A stretch of DNA of 64,000 nucleotides, from positions 1-64,000 of the forward strand of contig JALCBY010000003.1 in assembly GCA_028066055.1 (NCBI GenBank). The letters run 5' to 3'. Made by a program: the position numbers and the translations under genes. The notes below the pieces were generated by a model. That model was not told the origin of the DNA, made no database searches, and worked only from the letters and a program-made list of their open reading frames with translations. Below are positions 48,744 through 57,319 of this stretch, piece by piece. The DNA comes from Hyphomicrobiaceae bacterium (GTDB lineage Bacteria > Pseudomonadota > Alphaproteobacteria > Rhizobiales > Methyloligellaceae). The first letter of the stretch is position 1. The number at the start of each line of letters is the position of its first letter.

Positions 48744-49952
48744 CTAACTTTCCGGTAAATCCTGCTTGGGCAGAAGCACCGTGAATGTGGCCTTGTGCTT
48801 GACTCGCCCGGCGACCTTCCCGGCCGCATCGCCCGACCCCCAGAAAATGTCGCCGCGCTCGCGGCCCTTGATCGCAGATCCCGCATCCTGCGCAATCATC
48901 AGGTGTGAAAATCCGTCTTTGCCGTGAGATTTGAGCTTCGGCGCATCGACCCAGATAGGGGTGCCGAGGAGATGTACGGACGTATCGACTGCAAGGCTGC
49001 GGCGCGGCGTAAGCGAAACGCCCTGGGCACCGACCGGACCTGCACCCGACAGGCTGCGTGGCAACTCACGAAAGAAGATGTAGGAACGGTTCTCCCACCG
49101 CAACTTTTTCGCTTCGTCGGGATTTGCTGCCATCCACGCGCGGATTCCCTTCATCGACATTTTCGACTTCGGGAGCGTGCCGCGTTTGATCATCAGGTTG
49201 CCGATCGACGTGTAGGAATGCCCGTTTTTCGCGGCGAAGCCGATACGCATATGACCGCCCTCGGCCAGAGCGATGCGTGCTGAGCCCTGGATATGCATGT
49301 AGAAAGCCTCCGCGGGGTCCTCCAGATACACGAGCTCAAGGCCGCGTCCTTCGAGCGCGCCCTCCTCGATTTCCCTGCGATCGTAATAGGGGACAACTCC
49401 GTCTTCTGTCTTTCGACCGGCAGTCATCTGATGGTTGCGCTTCGCCCGTTCGCGATCGGAATAAAACTGCACCAGATCGCTTGGAACACGATAGACCGGC
49501 ACGTTGAAACGGTCTGACCGGGTGCGCGAACCAGGCAGCTCCGGCTCGTAGTAACCCGTCACAAGTCCGGCGGGACCAAGCTCTGAAAACCGAACCGGCG
49601 TGAAGTTGTCCTCAAAAAACGCCCTTGCCTCAGCGTCGGACACCGTTTCGCCCATTGCCAGCGCCTTGCGGCACACCGGCTCCAGAACGGCATAGCGGGA
49701 TTTTTTACCTGATTTTTTGCGCGCCCGGATATCCGCCCGCTTCACGATGTGCACACACGATCTGCGAAATGCCGCGAACGCACCCGCATGATCATCATCC
49801 TGCCATCCGGCAATATCGCCGAAGCCGATTGCCACGCGTCCCGGTTCCAGTTCATCCATCTGTTCAGGAAGCGTCCACCAGTAAATGCCGAATGCAAAAA
49901 AGAACGCGGCTATGCCGCCGAGACCAAACCAGATTTGCCATGCACGTATCAT
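48744..49952 (-). CDS. mltA: membrane-bound lytic murein transglycosylase A family protein
   Basis: 402 residues. One N-terminal membrane helix (about 8-27) anchors an extracytoplasmic MltA domain (LGPAGLVTGYYEPELPGSRTRSDRFNVPVY, and the SARIALAEGGHMRIGFAAKNGHSYTSIG stretch) and the C-terminal 3D domain (FSHLMIAQDAGSAIKGRERGDIFWGSG) with its catalytic aspartate. It cleaves peptidoglycan glycan strands. There is no lipobox, unlike E. coli MltA. Confidence 0.93.
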   Translation of the reverse strand: MIRAWQIWFGLGGIAAFFFAFGIYWWTLPEQMDELEPGRVAIGFGDIAGWQDDDHAGAFAAFRRSCVHIVKRADIRARKKSGKKSRYAVLEPVCRKALAMGETVSDAEARAFFEDNFTPVRFSELGPAGLVTGYYEPELPGSRTRSDRFNVPVYRVPSDLVQFYSDRERAKRNHQMTAGRKTEDGVVPYYDRREIEEGALEGRGLELVYLEDPAEAFYMHIQGSARIALAEGGHMRIGFAAKNGHSYTSIGNLMIKRGTLPKSKMSMKGIRAWMAANPDEAKKLRWENRSYIFFRELPRSLSGAGPVGAQGVSLTPRRSLAVDTSVHLLGTPIWVDAPKLKSHGKDGFSHLMIAQDAGSAIKGRERGDIFWGSGDAAGKVAGRVKHKATFTVLLPKQDLPES

Positions 49953-50030
49953 GCGCGAACCTCGCGCGTGCGCGCAACGTTCACGTGGATACGCTGCAGA
50001 TGGGGTTTCCCGATTATCCCGCCGAAGCGG

Positions 50031-50750
50031 TTAGTTGGCAGCCTCGGTCGCAACGAGTTTCCAGTTCGGATCGCGGGAAGAGATATCCCGTGCGAACGTC
50101 CAGATATCGGTCACTTCCCGAACCTTTTTCGGATCGCCGTCAATCACCTTGCCGCCCTTGTCGCGGGTCGCGGTGATGAGCTCGCTGACGAACTTGACGG
50201 TGACCTGTGCCGATTTCCGCTTGAGCTCCGCTTCGATGATGTCCGCCTTGTTGATGCCGACAAAGCTCGACTCAACCTGCTCACCGCGGCTTTCGCGTTC
50301 GTCGAGCGCGCCGACGAAACCGTCATAAACGTCCTTACCCAGCAGCTGGCGCAGCGTGCGGCGGTTGCCGCCGGCAAATGCCATGACGATCATCTCGTAC
50401 GCGGCCTTCGCGCCGCTCAGGAAATGTTCGGGATCGAACTCTGCGTCCGCCTTTGCGATATCCGTCAGGCCCTTCTCGAGCGGGCTGCCCTTCGGAGCAA
50501 ACTTCTTCACCCGCTCGGCAATCGACTTGACCGGTTGCGCCGATCCATCTTCCCCGGCATTCGGCAGAGGCACGACGGTGTCCTGCCCTCCCGGTTTTCC
50601 CGGACCCGTGCCCGCATCCTGCGTGGTGTATGGATCGTAAGGCTGCCGCTCATTGCCGGTGCGGCGGCCAAGCACGTTCCGAAGGCGCAGAAAAATGACA
50701 ACCGCGAGAATGAGGAACAACAGTGTTGTTATGTCGAACGTTCCGTCCAT
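50031..50750 (-). CDS. Tim44/TimA family inner-membrane protein
   Basis: 239 residues. A short N-terminal membrane helix (TLLFLILAVVIFLRL), a Pro/Gly linker and then a Tim44-like domain (about 85-239: PEHFLSGAKAAYEMIVMAFAGGNRRTLRQLL, ending FARDISSRDPNWKLVATEA). Alphaproteobacterial members (TimA) are related to the mitochondrial import subunit Tim44. Starts the leftward group tim44-mltA-smr; divergent from fxsA. Confidence 0.92.
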   Translation of the reverse strand: MDGTFDITTLLFLILAVVIFLRLRNVLGRRTGNERQPYDPYTTQDAGTGPGKPGGQDTVVPLPNAGEDGSAQPVKSIAERVKKFAPKGSPLEKGLTDIAKADAEFDPEHFLSGAKAAYEMIVMAFAGGNRRTLRQLLGKDVYDGFVGALDERESRGEQVESSFVGINKADIIEAELKRKSAQVTVKFVSELITATRDKGGKVIDGDPKKVREVTDIWTFARDISSRDPNWKLVATEAAN

Positions 50751-50975
50751 GATGATGACATTTCCAGTTAGACAGCTGGCGGCCGCACCTTCGAGATTCG
50801 ATGATGATGATATAAGGTGCCGACCATATACTTACAAACCAACGCGGGCTGGCGACGCCAGCCACAATTGTGTCGGTGAATAACGTCCAACTTACGGCAT
50901 TGCCTTGCCTAAGCCAACTCTCAATCAGAGAGCATGACTGTTTGGCATGGAACAAGTTAACCCGGGCATGATCGA

Positions 50976-51524
50976 ATGAGGCTGTTTTTCTTCCTTTTGT
51001 TCATCGCGGTTCCGCTCGCGGAGCTTGCGATTTTAATCAAGGTTGGCGAGATAATCGGCGTTCTGCCGACCGTCCTGCTCGTCATCATGACTGCCGTGAT
51101 CGGCGTTGCCCTGCTGAAACGTCAGGGAATTGCTGCACTTGCCGGTGCACGCCAGTCTCTGGAGGCTGGAAAATTCCCGGTCGACTCCGTCGTCGACGGT
51201 GCCTGCCTTCTCGTCGCCGGGGCCTTTCTTCTCACCCCGGGATTGATAACGGATACGGTAGGTTTCCTGCTCCTGGTTCCCGGCCTGCGCCGCGGACTGG
51301 CGCATTGGCTGTTCGACAAGATGGTGAAATCCGGCAATATGCATTTTCAGACGTTCGGCATGGGCAACGAGGATTCGCGCGGCGACCCGCGTCAAGATAG
51401 CGCGCCCTCGGGGGCCGGGCCGACGATTGAAACCGAGTACACCGATCTCGACACGTCAGAGCCTGAGCAAAGTTCGAGCAACTATGGAAAACGGGATCGC
51501 TCAAAATCCCCTTGGAGAAAGTAA
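50976..51524 (+). CDS. fxsA: FxsA family membrane protein
   Basis: 182 residues with three to four hydrophobic helices. The opening FLLFIAVPLAELAILIKVGEIIG and TPGLITDTVGFLLLVPGLRR are characteristic of FxsA, whose E. coli member relieves exclusion of phage T7 by the F plasmid. The C-terminal 60 residues are polar and low in complexity. secB follows 139 bases later. Confidence 0.9.
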   Translation: MRLFFFLLFIAVPLAELAILIKVGEIIGVLPTVLLVIMTAVIGVALLKRQGIAALAGARQSLEAGKFPVDSVVDGACLLVAGAFLLTPGLITDTVGFLLLVPGLRRGLAHWLFDKMVKSGNMHFQTFGMGNEDSRGDPRQDSAPSGAGPTIETEYTDLDTSEPEQSSSNYGKRDRSKSPWRK

Positions 51525-51662
51525 CACTTCGGCGCATTAACACTGCTCACGGAATTGTGTGTCCGTTGCCGAATGCGATTCGGCATGTTAGCGAGACTGC
51601 CAATTGTTATCGGAAGGCGCATCAGCGGGCGACCGCGGGTTCAGAAGGAGTGAAATTGGACC

Positions 51663-52199
51663 ATGGCCAAGAAGAAAAAACCAGCAAGCGACGGAAACGG
51701 CGCTTCTCAGGAAACGGCTGCACCCGAAGGCGCCTCAGGCGACCAGGACGCCGATGCCGCGCAATTTGGTGTCCTCGTGCAGTTCATCAAGGATTTCTCG
51801 TTCGAGAGTCCGAACGCGCCAATGTCATTGCAGTCGCCCGGCGAGAATCCGAGACTTGAGGTGAATGTCAACGTTCAGGTGCTCGACCACAGTGACGATA
51901 TCTATGAAGTGAACCTGATGGCAGAGGCCAAAGCGCAGAGCGAGGCAGGGGTCATCTACAATGTCGAGCTGGTTTATGCGGGCATGTTCCGTGCGATGAA
52001 CATTCCTGACGAGTATCTTGTTCCGGTGCTCTTCGTCGATGCACCGACAATCCTGTTCCCGTATCTGCGCCGCGTCGTCTCCGACATTACGCGCGATGGC
52101 GGGTTCCAGCCACTCATGCTCGATCCAATCGATTTCGGGGCCTTGTATCAGCAAAGCGCGGAACAGGCTCAAATCAAGGAAGCGCCCACAGTCGCGTAG
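51663..52199 (+). CDS. secB: protein-export chaperone SecB
   Basis: 178 residues. A Lys/Ala/Asp-rich N-terminal extension (1-35) precedes the SecB fold: VLVQFIKDFSFESPNAP, VNVNVQVLDHSDDIYEVNL and LFPYLRRVVSDITRDGGFQPLMLDPIDF. It keeps preproteins unfolded and delivers them to SecA. GGAG is 12 bases upstream, a little far. Converges with dnaQ. Confidence 0.96.
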   Translation: MAKKKKPASDGNGASQETAAPEGASGDQDADAAQFGVLVQFIKDFSFESPNAPMSLQSPGENPRLEVNVNVQVLDHSDDIYEVNLMAEAKAQSEAGVIYNVELVYAGMFRAMNIPDEYLVPVLFVDAPTILFPYLRRVVSDITRDGGFQPLMLDPIDFGALYQQSAEQAQIKEAPTVA

Positions 52200-52209
52200 T
52201 GTCAGGTTG

Positions 52210-52926
52210 CTACGGCGTGCCCGACGATGATGAATCGTCGATAACTGTCTTCCAAAATGCCTCCGCGCCGAGAGTTGCAACGAACGACCGGTGTGCGTCC
52301 TTTTCCGCATCGGTAAGCCGCGACGGCAGCGGGCTGGGCCTTTGCTGCACCGCAGTGACCGACGTCTTCCCGACAGTTTCCACGCGGGAGCGCGTCGCAA
52401 GCTCAAGATGCGCCTGGTGCCCGCCGATGAGTTCAATATAGACCGCCGCCAGCAAATTGCAGTCGATCAACGCACCATGCGTTGTCCGGCTTGACGCGTC
52501 GACTCCATAACGCTTGCACAGCGCATCGAGTGAGTTCGGCGATCCGGGATGTTTGCGCCGGGCCAGGGCGAGCGTATCGGTCACCCGATCCATCAGAATG
52601 CGCGTGCCGCCGACACGCTCCAGTTCGGCATTGAGAAACCCGACATCGAAACTGGCATTGTGAATGATGAGACGGTCATCCGCGACGAACTCCAGAAAAT
52701 CCTCGAAAACGTCTGCGAACAACGGCTTGCCGGTCAGAAACTCCTCCGAGAGATTGTGAACCGCGTAAGCTTCGGCCGGCATATTTCGCTCAGGATCAAG
52801 ATATGCGTGCCACTCCTGACCTGAGGGAATGTGGTTGACGAGTTCGACGCACCCGATTTCCACGACCCGATCGCCGCTGCCCGGATCAAGCCCCGTGGTT
52901 TCCGTATCCAGTACGATTTCACGCAC
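52210..52926 (-). CDS. dnaQ: DNA polymerase III epsilon subunit (3'-5' proofreading exonuclease)
   Basis: 238 residues. The DEDDh exonuclease motifs are VLDTETTGLDP (Exo I), HNASFDVGFLN (Exo II) and HGALIDCNLLAAVY (Exo III). The roughly 60-residue C-terminal tail probably contacts the polymerase alpha subunit. Last gene of the leftward ppsR-maf-aroE-coaE-dnaQ run that begins at the putative replication origin. Confidence 0.97.
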   Translation of the reverse strand: MREIVLDTETTGLDPGSGDRVVEIGCVELVNHIPSGQEWHAYLDPERNMPAEAYAVHNLSEEFLTGKPLFADVFEDFLEFVADDRLIIHNASFDVGFLNAELERVGGTRILMDRVTDTLALARRKHPGSPNSLDALCKRYGVDASSRTTHGALIDCNLLAAVYIELIGGHQAHLELATRSRVETVGKTSVTAVQQRPSPLPSRLTDAEKDAHRSFVATLGAEAFWKTVIDDSSSSGTP

Positions 52927-52945
52927 GTATCATGCTCTTTTTATC

Positions 52946-53578
52946 TCACCGAGTATCAGGCGTCGCCCGCGCTGCAGTTCGAAAGACACGGCCTTCGCGC
53001 CCGCGAAGTGACTCGATGAGTCTATCAATTTCGGCGGCCGTTTCCTCGACCGGCCGGTCTGTGTCCACAACAAAGTCGGCGTGCGATCGCTTTTCGTCGT
53101 CCGGCATCTGGTTCGACAGAAGGGCCTCGAGCTTTGCTTCCGTCATCCCTTCACGTCCGAGCACGCGCGTGCGCTGAACGTCCGCAGGCGCGGACACCAC
53201 GATACTGACATCGACCTGTTTGTCGGCGCCGACTTCGAACAGGAGCGGAATCTCGAGGACGGCCATTTCGGCGCCTGCTTCCCCATTGGTGACCAAGAAA
53301 CGTTCGCGCGCCTCGCGCACCAGGGGATGAATGATGGATTCAAGTTGCTCCAGCGCATCGGGATTGCCGAGAAGCCGCGCGCTGAGCAATGCGCGGTCAA
53401 CGCGCCCATCGCGCGTCGTGCCGGGAAACGCTTTCTCGATCAGCGGAGCCGCCTTGCCGTCGTACAACCTGTGCACTTCTCTATCGGCGTCAAAAACCGG
53501 AATGCCGTGTTCGATGAAACGGGCCGCCGCGGTCGACTTTCCCATTCCGATTGAGCCGGTGAGACCGATGATCAGCAT
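52946..53578 (-). CDS. coaE: dephospho-CoA kinase
   Basis: Last step of CoA synthesis. 210 residues with the P-loop GLTGSIGMGKSTAA and the family's FDADREVHRLYDG. The ATG shares one base with the aroE stop (TAATG). Together with coaA at 41 kb both ends of CoA synthesis are encoded in this window. Confidence 0.96.
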   Translation of the reverse strand: MLIIGLTGSIGMGKSTAAARFIEHGIPVFDADREVHRLYDGKAAPLIEKAFPGTTRDGRVDRALLSARLLGNPDALEQLESIIHPLVREARERFLVTNGEAGAEMAVLEIPLLFEVGADKQVDVSIVVSAPADVQRTRVLGREGMTEAKLEALLSNQMPDDEKRSHADFVVDTDRPVEETAAEIDRLIESLRGREGRVFRTAARATPDTR

Positions 53579-54411
53579 TATGTCTCCGACAGATCGTCAA
53601 TGATGAGCTGGCGAAGGTCGTCCGTCACTTCCGGACGGACACCGAACCAGCGCTCAAATCCAGGTTCTGCCTGATGCAACAGCATTCCAAGCCCGTCCAC
53701 CACTCTCAATCCCCTCGCACGCGCTTGCGCCAGAAGGGGTGTTTCCAGCGGTACATAGACGAGATCTGTTACCACCGTGCAGGAACCAGCATTCGCAAGG
53801 TCGAGGTCGAGGGGCGGAGCACCGGTCATTCCCAGTGATGTCGTATTGACAATCAAGGCGCAGCCCTCAACATGATCATTGCGCGCCTCCCAGTCGACCA
53901 CCGCTATTCCCCCACCGAAATGGCTTGCAAGCTCGTCAGCCCGTTCCCGGGTCCGGTTGGCCAATCTGATGTCATCGAACCCGCGCGTGAGCAATCCGAA
54001 CAGGACAGCCCGTGCGGCGCCGCCTGCGCCGAGCACGAGCGCGGACCCGGAGCTCTGATCCCAACCCGGAGCTTCCTGATCCAGATTTCGGAGAAATCCG
54101 TATGCGTCGGTATTTGATGCGTGGATTTTGCCATCCTCGAACCAGAGCGTATTGGCCGCACCGATTGCCCGGGCGGCTTCGTCGGCATGGTCGGCAAGGG
54201 CCAGAGCCTGTTCCTTGTGCGGTACGGTCACGTTGGCCCCCACGAATCCCTGCTCCGGCATCTTCGTAAGAAACTCCTCCAGATCCTCCGGCGTGACTTC
54301 GTGCTTTGTATAGCTCCCGTCAATTTCATGACGGCCAAGCCAATGGCCGTGGATCAACGGCGAGCGGGAATGCCCGATGGGCCAACCTATTACACAGGCG
54401 CGTGCCGTCAC
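53578..54411 (-). CDS. aroE: shikimate dehydrogenase
   Basis: Reduces 3-dehydroshikimate with NADPH. 277 residues. Substrate motifs are GHSRSPLIHGHWL and NVTVPHKEQAL, which carries the catalytic lysine; the NADP loop is GAGGAARAVLFGL, followed by LANRTRERADEL and NTTSLGM. It starts with GTG 54411, overlapping the maf stop by 4 bases (GTGA). Confidence 0.96.
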   Translation of the reverse strand: MTARACVIGWPIGHSRSPLIHGHWLGRHEIDGSYTKHEVTPEDLEEFLTKMPEQGFVGANVTVPHKEQALALADHADEAARAIGAANTLWFEDGKIHASNTDAYGFLRNLDQEAPGWDQSSGSALVLGAGGAARAVLFGLLTRGFDDIRLANRTRERADELASHFGGGIAVVDWEARNDHVEGCALIVNTTSLGMTGAPPLDLDLANAGSCTVVTDLVYVPLETPLLAQARARGLRVVDGLGMLLHQAEPGFERWFGVRPEVTDDLRQLIIDDLSET

Positions 54412-55025
54412 GATGTACCACTCCCCTCGCGGCGCAACTGGTTGAGCAGGGCCACAAGCGGCAACCCCAGCACCGTGAAATAGTCGCCCACTATTTTTTC
54501 AAAGAGCTGAACGCCGATGGATTCGAGCTTGTAGGCGCCGACGGAAGACAAGATATCGTCACCCGCCACGGCGAGATACCGACCGATATCATTCGGCGAC
54601 AGGACTCGCATCGTGAGTTCGGCCGTTTCGACATGCGCCCAGTGCACCTTCCCTTCCCGCGAGAGTGCGACGGCTGTGTGAAGCTGATGTGTTTTGCCCT
54701 GAAGGGCAAGAAGCGTTTGCCGTGCATCCTCCATGGTCTCCGGTTTCTCAAAGATGCGATCGTTCAGTGCCAGTATCTGATCTGACCCGATGACCAGGCT
54801 TCCCGGATGACGCTCACTCACGGTTTCCGCCTTGGCGCGGGCCAGCACTTCGGCCACATCTGCCGGCGCGGCGTCACCATTCCGGTTCAGAACCTTGCGG
54901 ATGGACCGCTCGTCGATATCCGCAGGATCGACCGTGACGTCCAGTCCGGCTGCCTCAACAAGCGCGGCGCGGCTTGGACTCGCCGACCCGAGGATCAGCG
55001 GCGCTGGAAGCCCGGGAAATATCAT
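54408..55025 (-). CDS. maf: Maf family nucleoside triphosphate pyrophosphatase
   Basis: 205 residues. The Maf opening LILGSASPSRAALVEAAGL, the catalytic SLVIGSDQILAL region and the LVSVGAYKLES-like stretch (here ILSSVGAYKLESIGVQLFE) are present. Such enzymes hydrolyse non-canonical nucleotides. One base separates it from the ppsR stop. Confidence 0.92.
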   Translation of the reverse strand: MIFPGLPAPLILGSASPSRAALVEAAGLDVTVDPADIDERSIRKVLNRNGDAAPADVAEVLARAKAETVSERHPGSLVIGSDQILALNDRIFEKPETMEDARQTLLALQGKTHQLHTAVALSREGKVHWAHVETAELTMRVLSPNDIGRYLAVAGDDILSSVGAYKLESIGVQLFEKIVGDYFTVLGLPLVALLNQLRREGSGTS

Positions 55026-55026
55026 T

Positions 55027-55866
55027 TCAATTGCTCCCAGCCATGGCTGTCTTGTCGTGATACTGCTTCAGGATCGCCGCGGCGGTTTCTTCGACCGACC
55101 GGCGTGTCACGTCGATCACGGGCCAGCCATTGCGGCTGCACAGACGACGCGTGAATGCGATTTCCTCCTCGATGAGATCGCGATCGACATATTCACTCAG
55201 ATCTCTGTCGGCCAGAGCCAGCACGCGGTTACGGCGAACCTGCGAAATACGGTCAGCACTCGCAACAAGACCGACAACGAAAACTTCCTTCGCCTTTTCG
55301 AGTTGAGGCGGCAGGGGAATGCTCGGTATGAGCGGGATATTGGTCGTCTTGAATCCCCGCTGGGCAAGATAAATGCTTGTCGGGGTCTTGGATGTCCTGC
55401 TGATCCCGATAATGACGATGTCCGCATCGTTCAGGTCGTCCGGCAGACGCCCGTCGTCATGCGCCATGGTGAAATTGAGGGCATCGATCCGACGGAAGTA
55501 CTCGGCATCCAGAACGTGCTGCCCGCCCACGGTGGGTGTCGATGGCGCACCAAGATAGGATTCGAAGACCTGCATGATGGTGCCGAGCACTGGAACGCAT
55601 GGGACTTTCAAAGCCTGGCAATGCAGCTCCAGCGACTCTGCAAGTTCGGTGTTCACGATCGTGTAGAGGACAATGCCAGGCGCCGACTCTATCTCCTGCA
55701 GGACACGGTCGAGCTGCCGCTTGGTCCGCACCAGAGAATGCACGTGCTCGATGCTGCGAACCTGAGAGTACTGAACGATGGCTGCCTTGGCGACGGCGCT
55801 CAGCGTCTCGCCGGTCGCATCCGAGATAAGATGCAGGTGGAAAAACTTCGGTAAATCACTGGCCAC
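55027..55866 (-). CDS. ppsR: pyruvate, phosphate dikinase / PEP synthase regulatory protein (DUF299)
   Basis: 279 residues. A bifunctional kinase/phosphorylase that switches PPDK or PEP synthase off and on using ADP and Pi. FHLHLISDATGETLSAVAKAAIVQY is the conserved start, and ADIVIIGISRTSKTPTSIYLAQRG holds the P-loop-like nucleotide site. The start is GTG 55866. It is the first gene left of the putative origin, as expected for the hemE-linked origin of alphaproteobacteria. Confidence 0.95.
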   Translation of the reverse strand: MASDLPKFFHLHLISDATGETLSAVAKAAIVQYSQVRSIEHVHSLVRTKRQLDRVLQEIESAPGIVLYTIVNTELAESLELHCQALKVPCVPVLGTIMQVFESYLGAPSTPTVGGQHVLDAEYFRRIDALNFTMAHDDGRLPDDLNDADIVIIGISRTSKTPTSIYLAQRGFKTTNIPLIPSIPLPPQLEKAKEVFVVGLVASADRISQVRRNRVLALADRDLSEYVDRDLIEEEIAFTRRLCSRNGWPVIDVTRRSVEETAAAILKQYHDKTAMAGSN

Positions 55867-55937
55867 CCTCTGGAAACTCCGTCAGTAATTTGCGCTCAGT
55901 ATCGGACAATTTTCCTTTTGCCCTACCTTGTGCCGAA

Positions 55938-55946
55938 TTTTCCACG
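55938..55946 (+). promoter_or_regulatory. DnaA-box-like TTTTCCACG
   Basis: Seven of nine bases match TTATCCACA. Same orientation as the 55990 box. Confidence 0.5.
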
Positions 55947-55968
55947 AATTCGTTCACAATAAAGAATG

Positions 55969-55977
55969 CGTGGATCG
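55969..55977 (-). promoter_or_regulatory. weak DnaA-box-like CGATCCACG
   Basis: Six of nine matches to TTATCCACA; resembles the low-affinity G-type boxes of the Caulobacter origin. Confidence 0.35.
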
Positions 55978-55989
55978 AACGCCGGAAAC

Positions 55990-55998
55990 TTATCCACG
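55990..55998 (+). promoter_or_regulatory. DnaA box TTATCCACG
   Basis: Eight of nine bases match the consensus TTATCCACA; the best box in the spacer. Confidence 0.65.
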
Positions 55999-56204
55999 TT
56001 CGTCCCGCTTCACATCTTCTTCAGGATTGATCCCAAGGCTGTCAACAATTTCTGCACTGGTATCTGCCTTCGCGAACGGCAAGCCTACCAAGTGGTCCCA
56101 ATCGTTTTGAACCTTCATCTGACCATGTCGTTCGAATTCACCATGCGACAGATAGCAATCTGTTGGGAAACAGTGAGGAGACTGGTGCCGCAAAAGAATA
56201 TTCG

Positions 56205-56213
56205 ATATCCACC
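56205..56213 (+). promoter_or_regulatory. DnaA-box-like ATATCCACC
   Basis: Seven of nine matches, with the ATCCAC core intact, directly left of the AT-rich block. Confidence 0.45.
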
Positions 56214-56215
56214 AG

Positions 56216-56269
56216 ATAGAAAAAAAATATGCAAAGAAGATTCTAGAATCCTTATTGGATTATTATCTT
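56216..56269. other. AT-rich block, candidate DNA-unwinding element
   Basis: In a roughly 60% GC chromosome this 54-base stretch is mostly A and T, including a run of eight A at 56220-56227 and TTATTGGATTATTATCTTA before the hemE ATG. Two GANTC sites (GATTC 56239-56243, GAATC 56246-56250) lie inside it. It probably also contains the hemE promoter. Confidence 0.55.
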
Positions 56270-57319
56270 ATGGACACAACGGCGAGTGAGAGTGTGGAAA
56301 CACCCCCCCTTCTAAAAGCGCTATCGGGACAATCGAACAATCCCCCTCCCATATGGCTAATGCGCCAGGCGGGTCGCTACCTTCCGGAGTACCGCGAGTT
56401 GCGGGCATCGGCAGGATCGTTCCTGGACCTCTGCTACAACCCGGAACTCGCTGCACGCGTCACCCTTCAGCCGATCGAACGTTTCGGCTTCGATGCCGCT
56501 ATCCTCTTTTCAGACATTCTTGTCGTACCTGATGCTCTCGGCCAGGATGTGAAATTCGTTGAGAATGAAGGTCCCGTTCTTGATCCGATCACTGATCGAG
56601 AGGGCATCGCAAAGCTCGGTCGAGATAATTTCATGACACATCTTGAACCGGTACTCGAAACGGTCAGGCAGGTTCGGTCGTCTCTCGACAGCTCGGTTGC
56701 GCTGATCGGTTTTTGTGGCGCGCCCTGGACCGTGGCGACTTACATGGTGGGGGGCCGTGGCAGTCCCGACCAGGCTGCGGCGCGGAGCTTCGCCTATCGG
56801 GACAGGGACGGCTTTGCCGTTCTGATGGATTTGCTGGTTGAGGTATCTGTCGATTATCTCTGTGCCCAGATCGATGCCGGTGCTCAGGTTGTACAGCTTT
56901 TTGACAGCTGGGCGGGAAACCTGCCCGAAGATGAGTTTGCAAAGTGGAGTGCCGAGCCAGCGAGGAAGATCGTCGAAGGCGTCAGAAGACGCGCGCCGGG
57001 GATTCCGATCATCGGATTTCCGCGCGCGGCTGGTACGCTTTACAGATCGTTCGTAGACCAGACAGGTGTGGATGGCGTGAGTTGCGATACATCGCTGCCT
57101 TTGGCCTATATACGGGATGATCTTCAGCCGCATGCCACGGTGCAGGGCAATCTGGATCCGTTACTTCTCGTCAGTGGCGGCGAAGCACTTGATCGGCGCG
57201 TGGATGAGATACTGGATGTCCTGTCCGGTGGGCCGTTCATCTTCAACCTTGGCCATGGCATTGTGCCGCAGACACCGCCGGAGCATGTGGCCCAACTGAT
57301 GAAACGTATACGCCAATGA
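56270..57319 (+). CDS. hemE: uroporphyrinogen decarboxylase
   Basis: Decarboxylates uroporphyrinogen III to coproporphyrinogen III in haem synthesis. 349 residues. The family opening PPIWLMRQAGRYLPEYRELR contains the substrate-binding arginines, followed by LFSDILVVPDALG with the conserved aspartate, and GVSCDTSLPLAY and FNLGHGIVPQTPPEHV near the end. ATG 56270 is used; a TTG at 56255 would add five residues. No strong ribosome site. hemJ overlaps by 4 bases. Confidence 0.97.
   Translation: MDTTASESVETPPLLKALSGQSNNPPPIWLMRQAGRYLPEYRELRASAGSFLDLCYNPELAARVTLQPIERFGFDAAILFSDILVVPDALGQDVKFVENEGPVLDPITDREGIAKLGRDNFMTHLEPVLETVRQVRSSLDSSVALIGFCGAPWTVATYMVGGRGSPDQAAARSFAYRDRDGFAVLMDLLVEVSVDYLCAQIDAGAQVVQLFDSWAGNLPEDEFAKWSAEPARKIVEGVRRRAPGIPIIGFPRAAGTLYRSFVDQTGVDGVSCDTSLPLAYIRDDLQPHATVQGNLDPLLLVSGGEALDRRVDEILDVLSGGPFIFNLGHGIVPQTPPEHVAQLMKRIRQ

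Larger units (their letters stand above)
55867..56269. other. putative chromosomal replication origin (oriC)
   Basis: A 403-base gene-free stretch between the diverging ppsR and hemE. In Caulobacter, Rickettsia and Sinorhizobium the chromosome origin lies next to hemE, so the position itself is strong evidence. It contains DnaA-box-like sequences at 55938, 55969, 55990 and 56205, an AT-rich block with a T- and A-run just before hemE, and two GANTC methylation sites. The short open frames inside it are not genes. Confidence 0.75.

Noticed and set aside
49981-49996. CACGTG-containing sequence near mltA (GTTCACGTGGATAC)
   Set aside because: The palindrome is broken outside the core, and it is far from the parA region.
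55928-56289. Short open frames in the ppsR-hemE spacer
   Set aside because: 60 to 107 residues with no ribosome sites or motifs; they cover DnaA-box-like sequences, so the spacer is better read as the origin.
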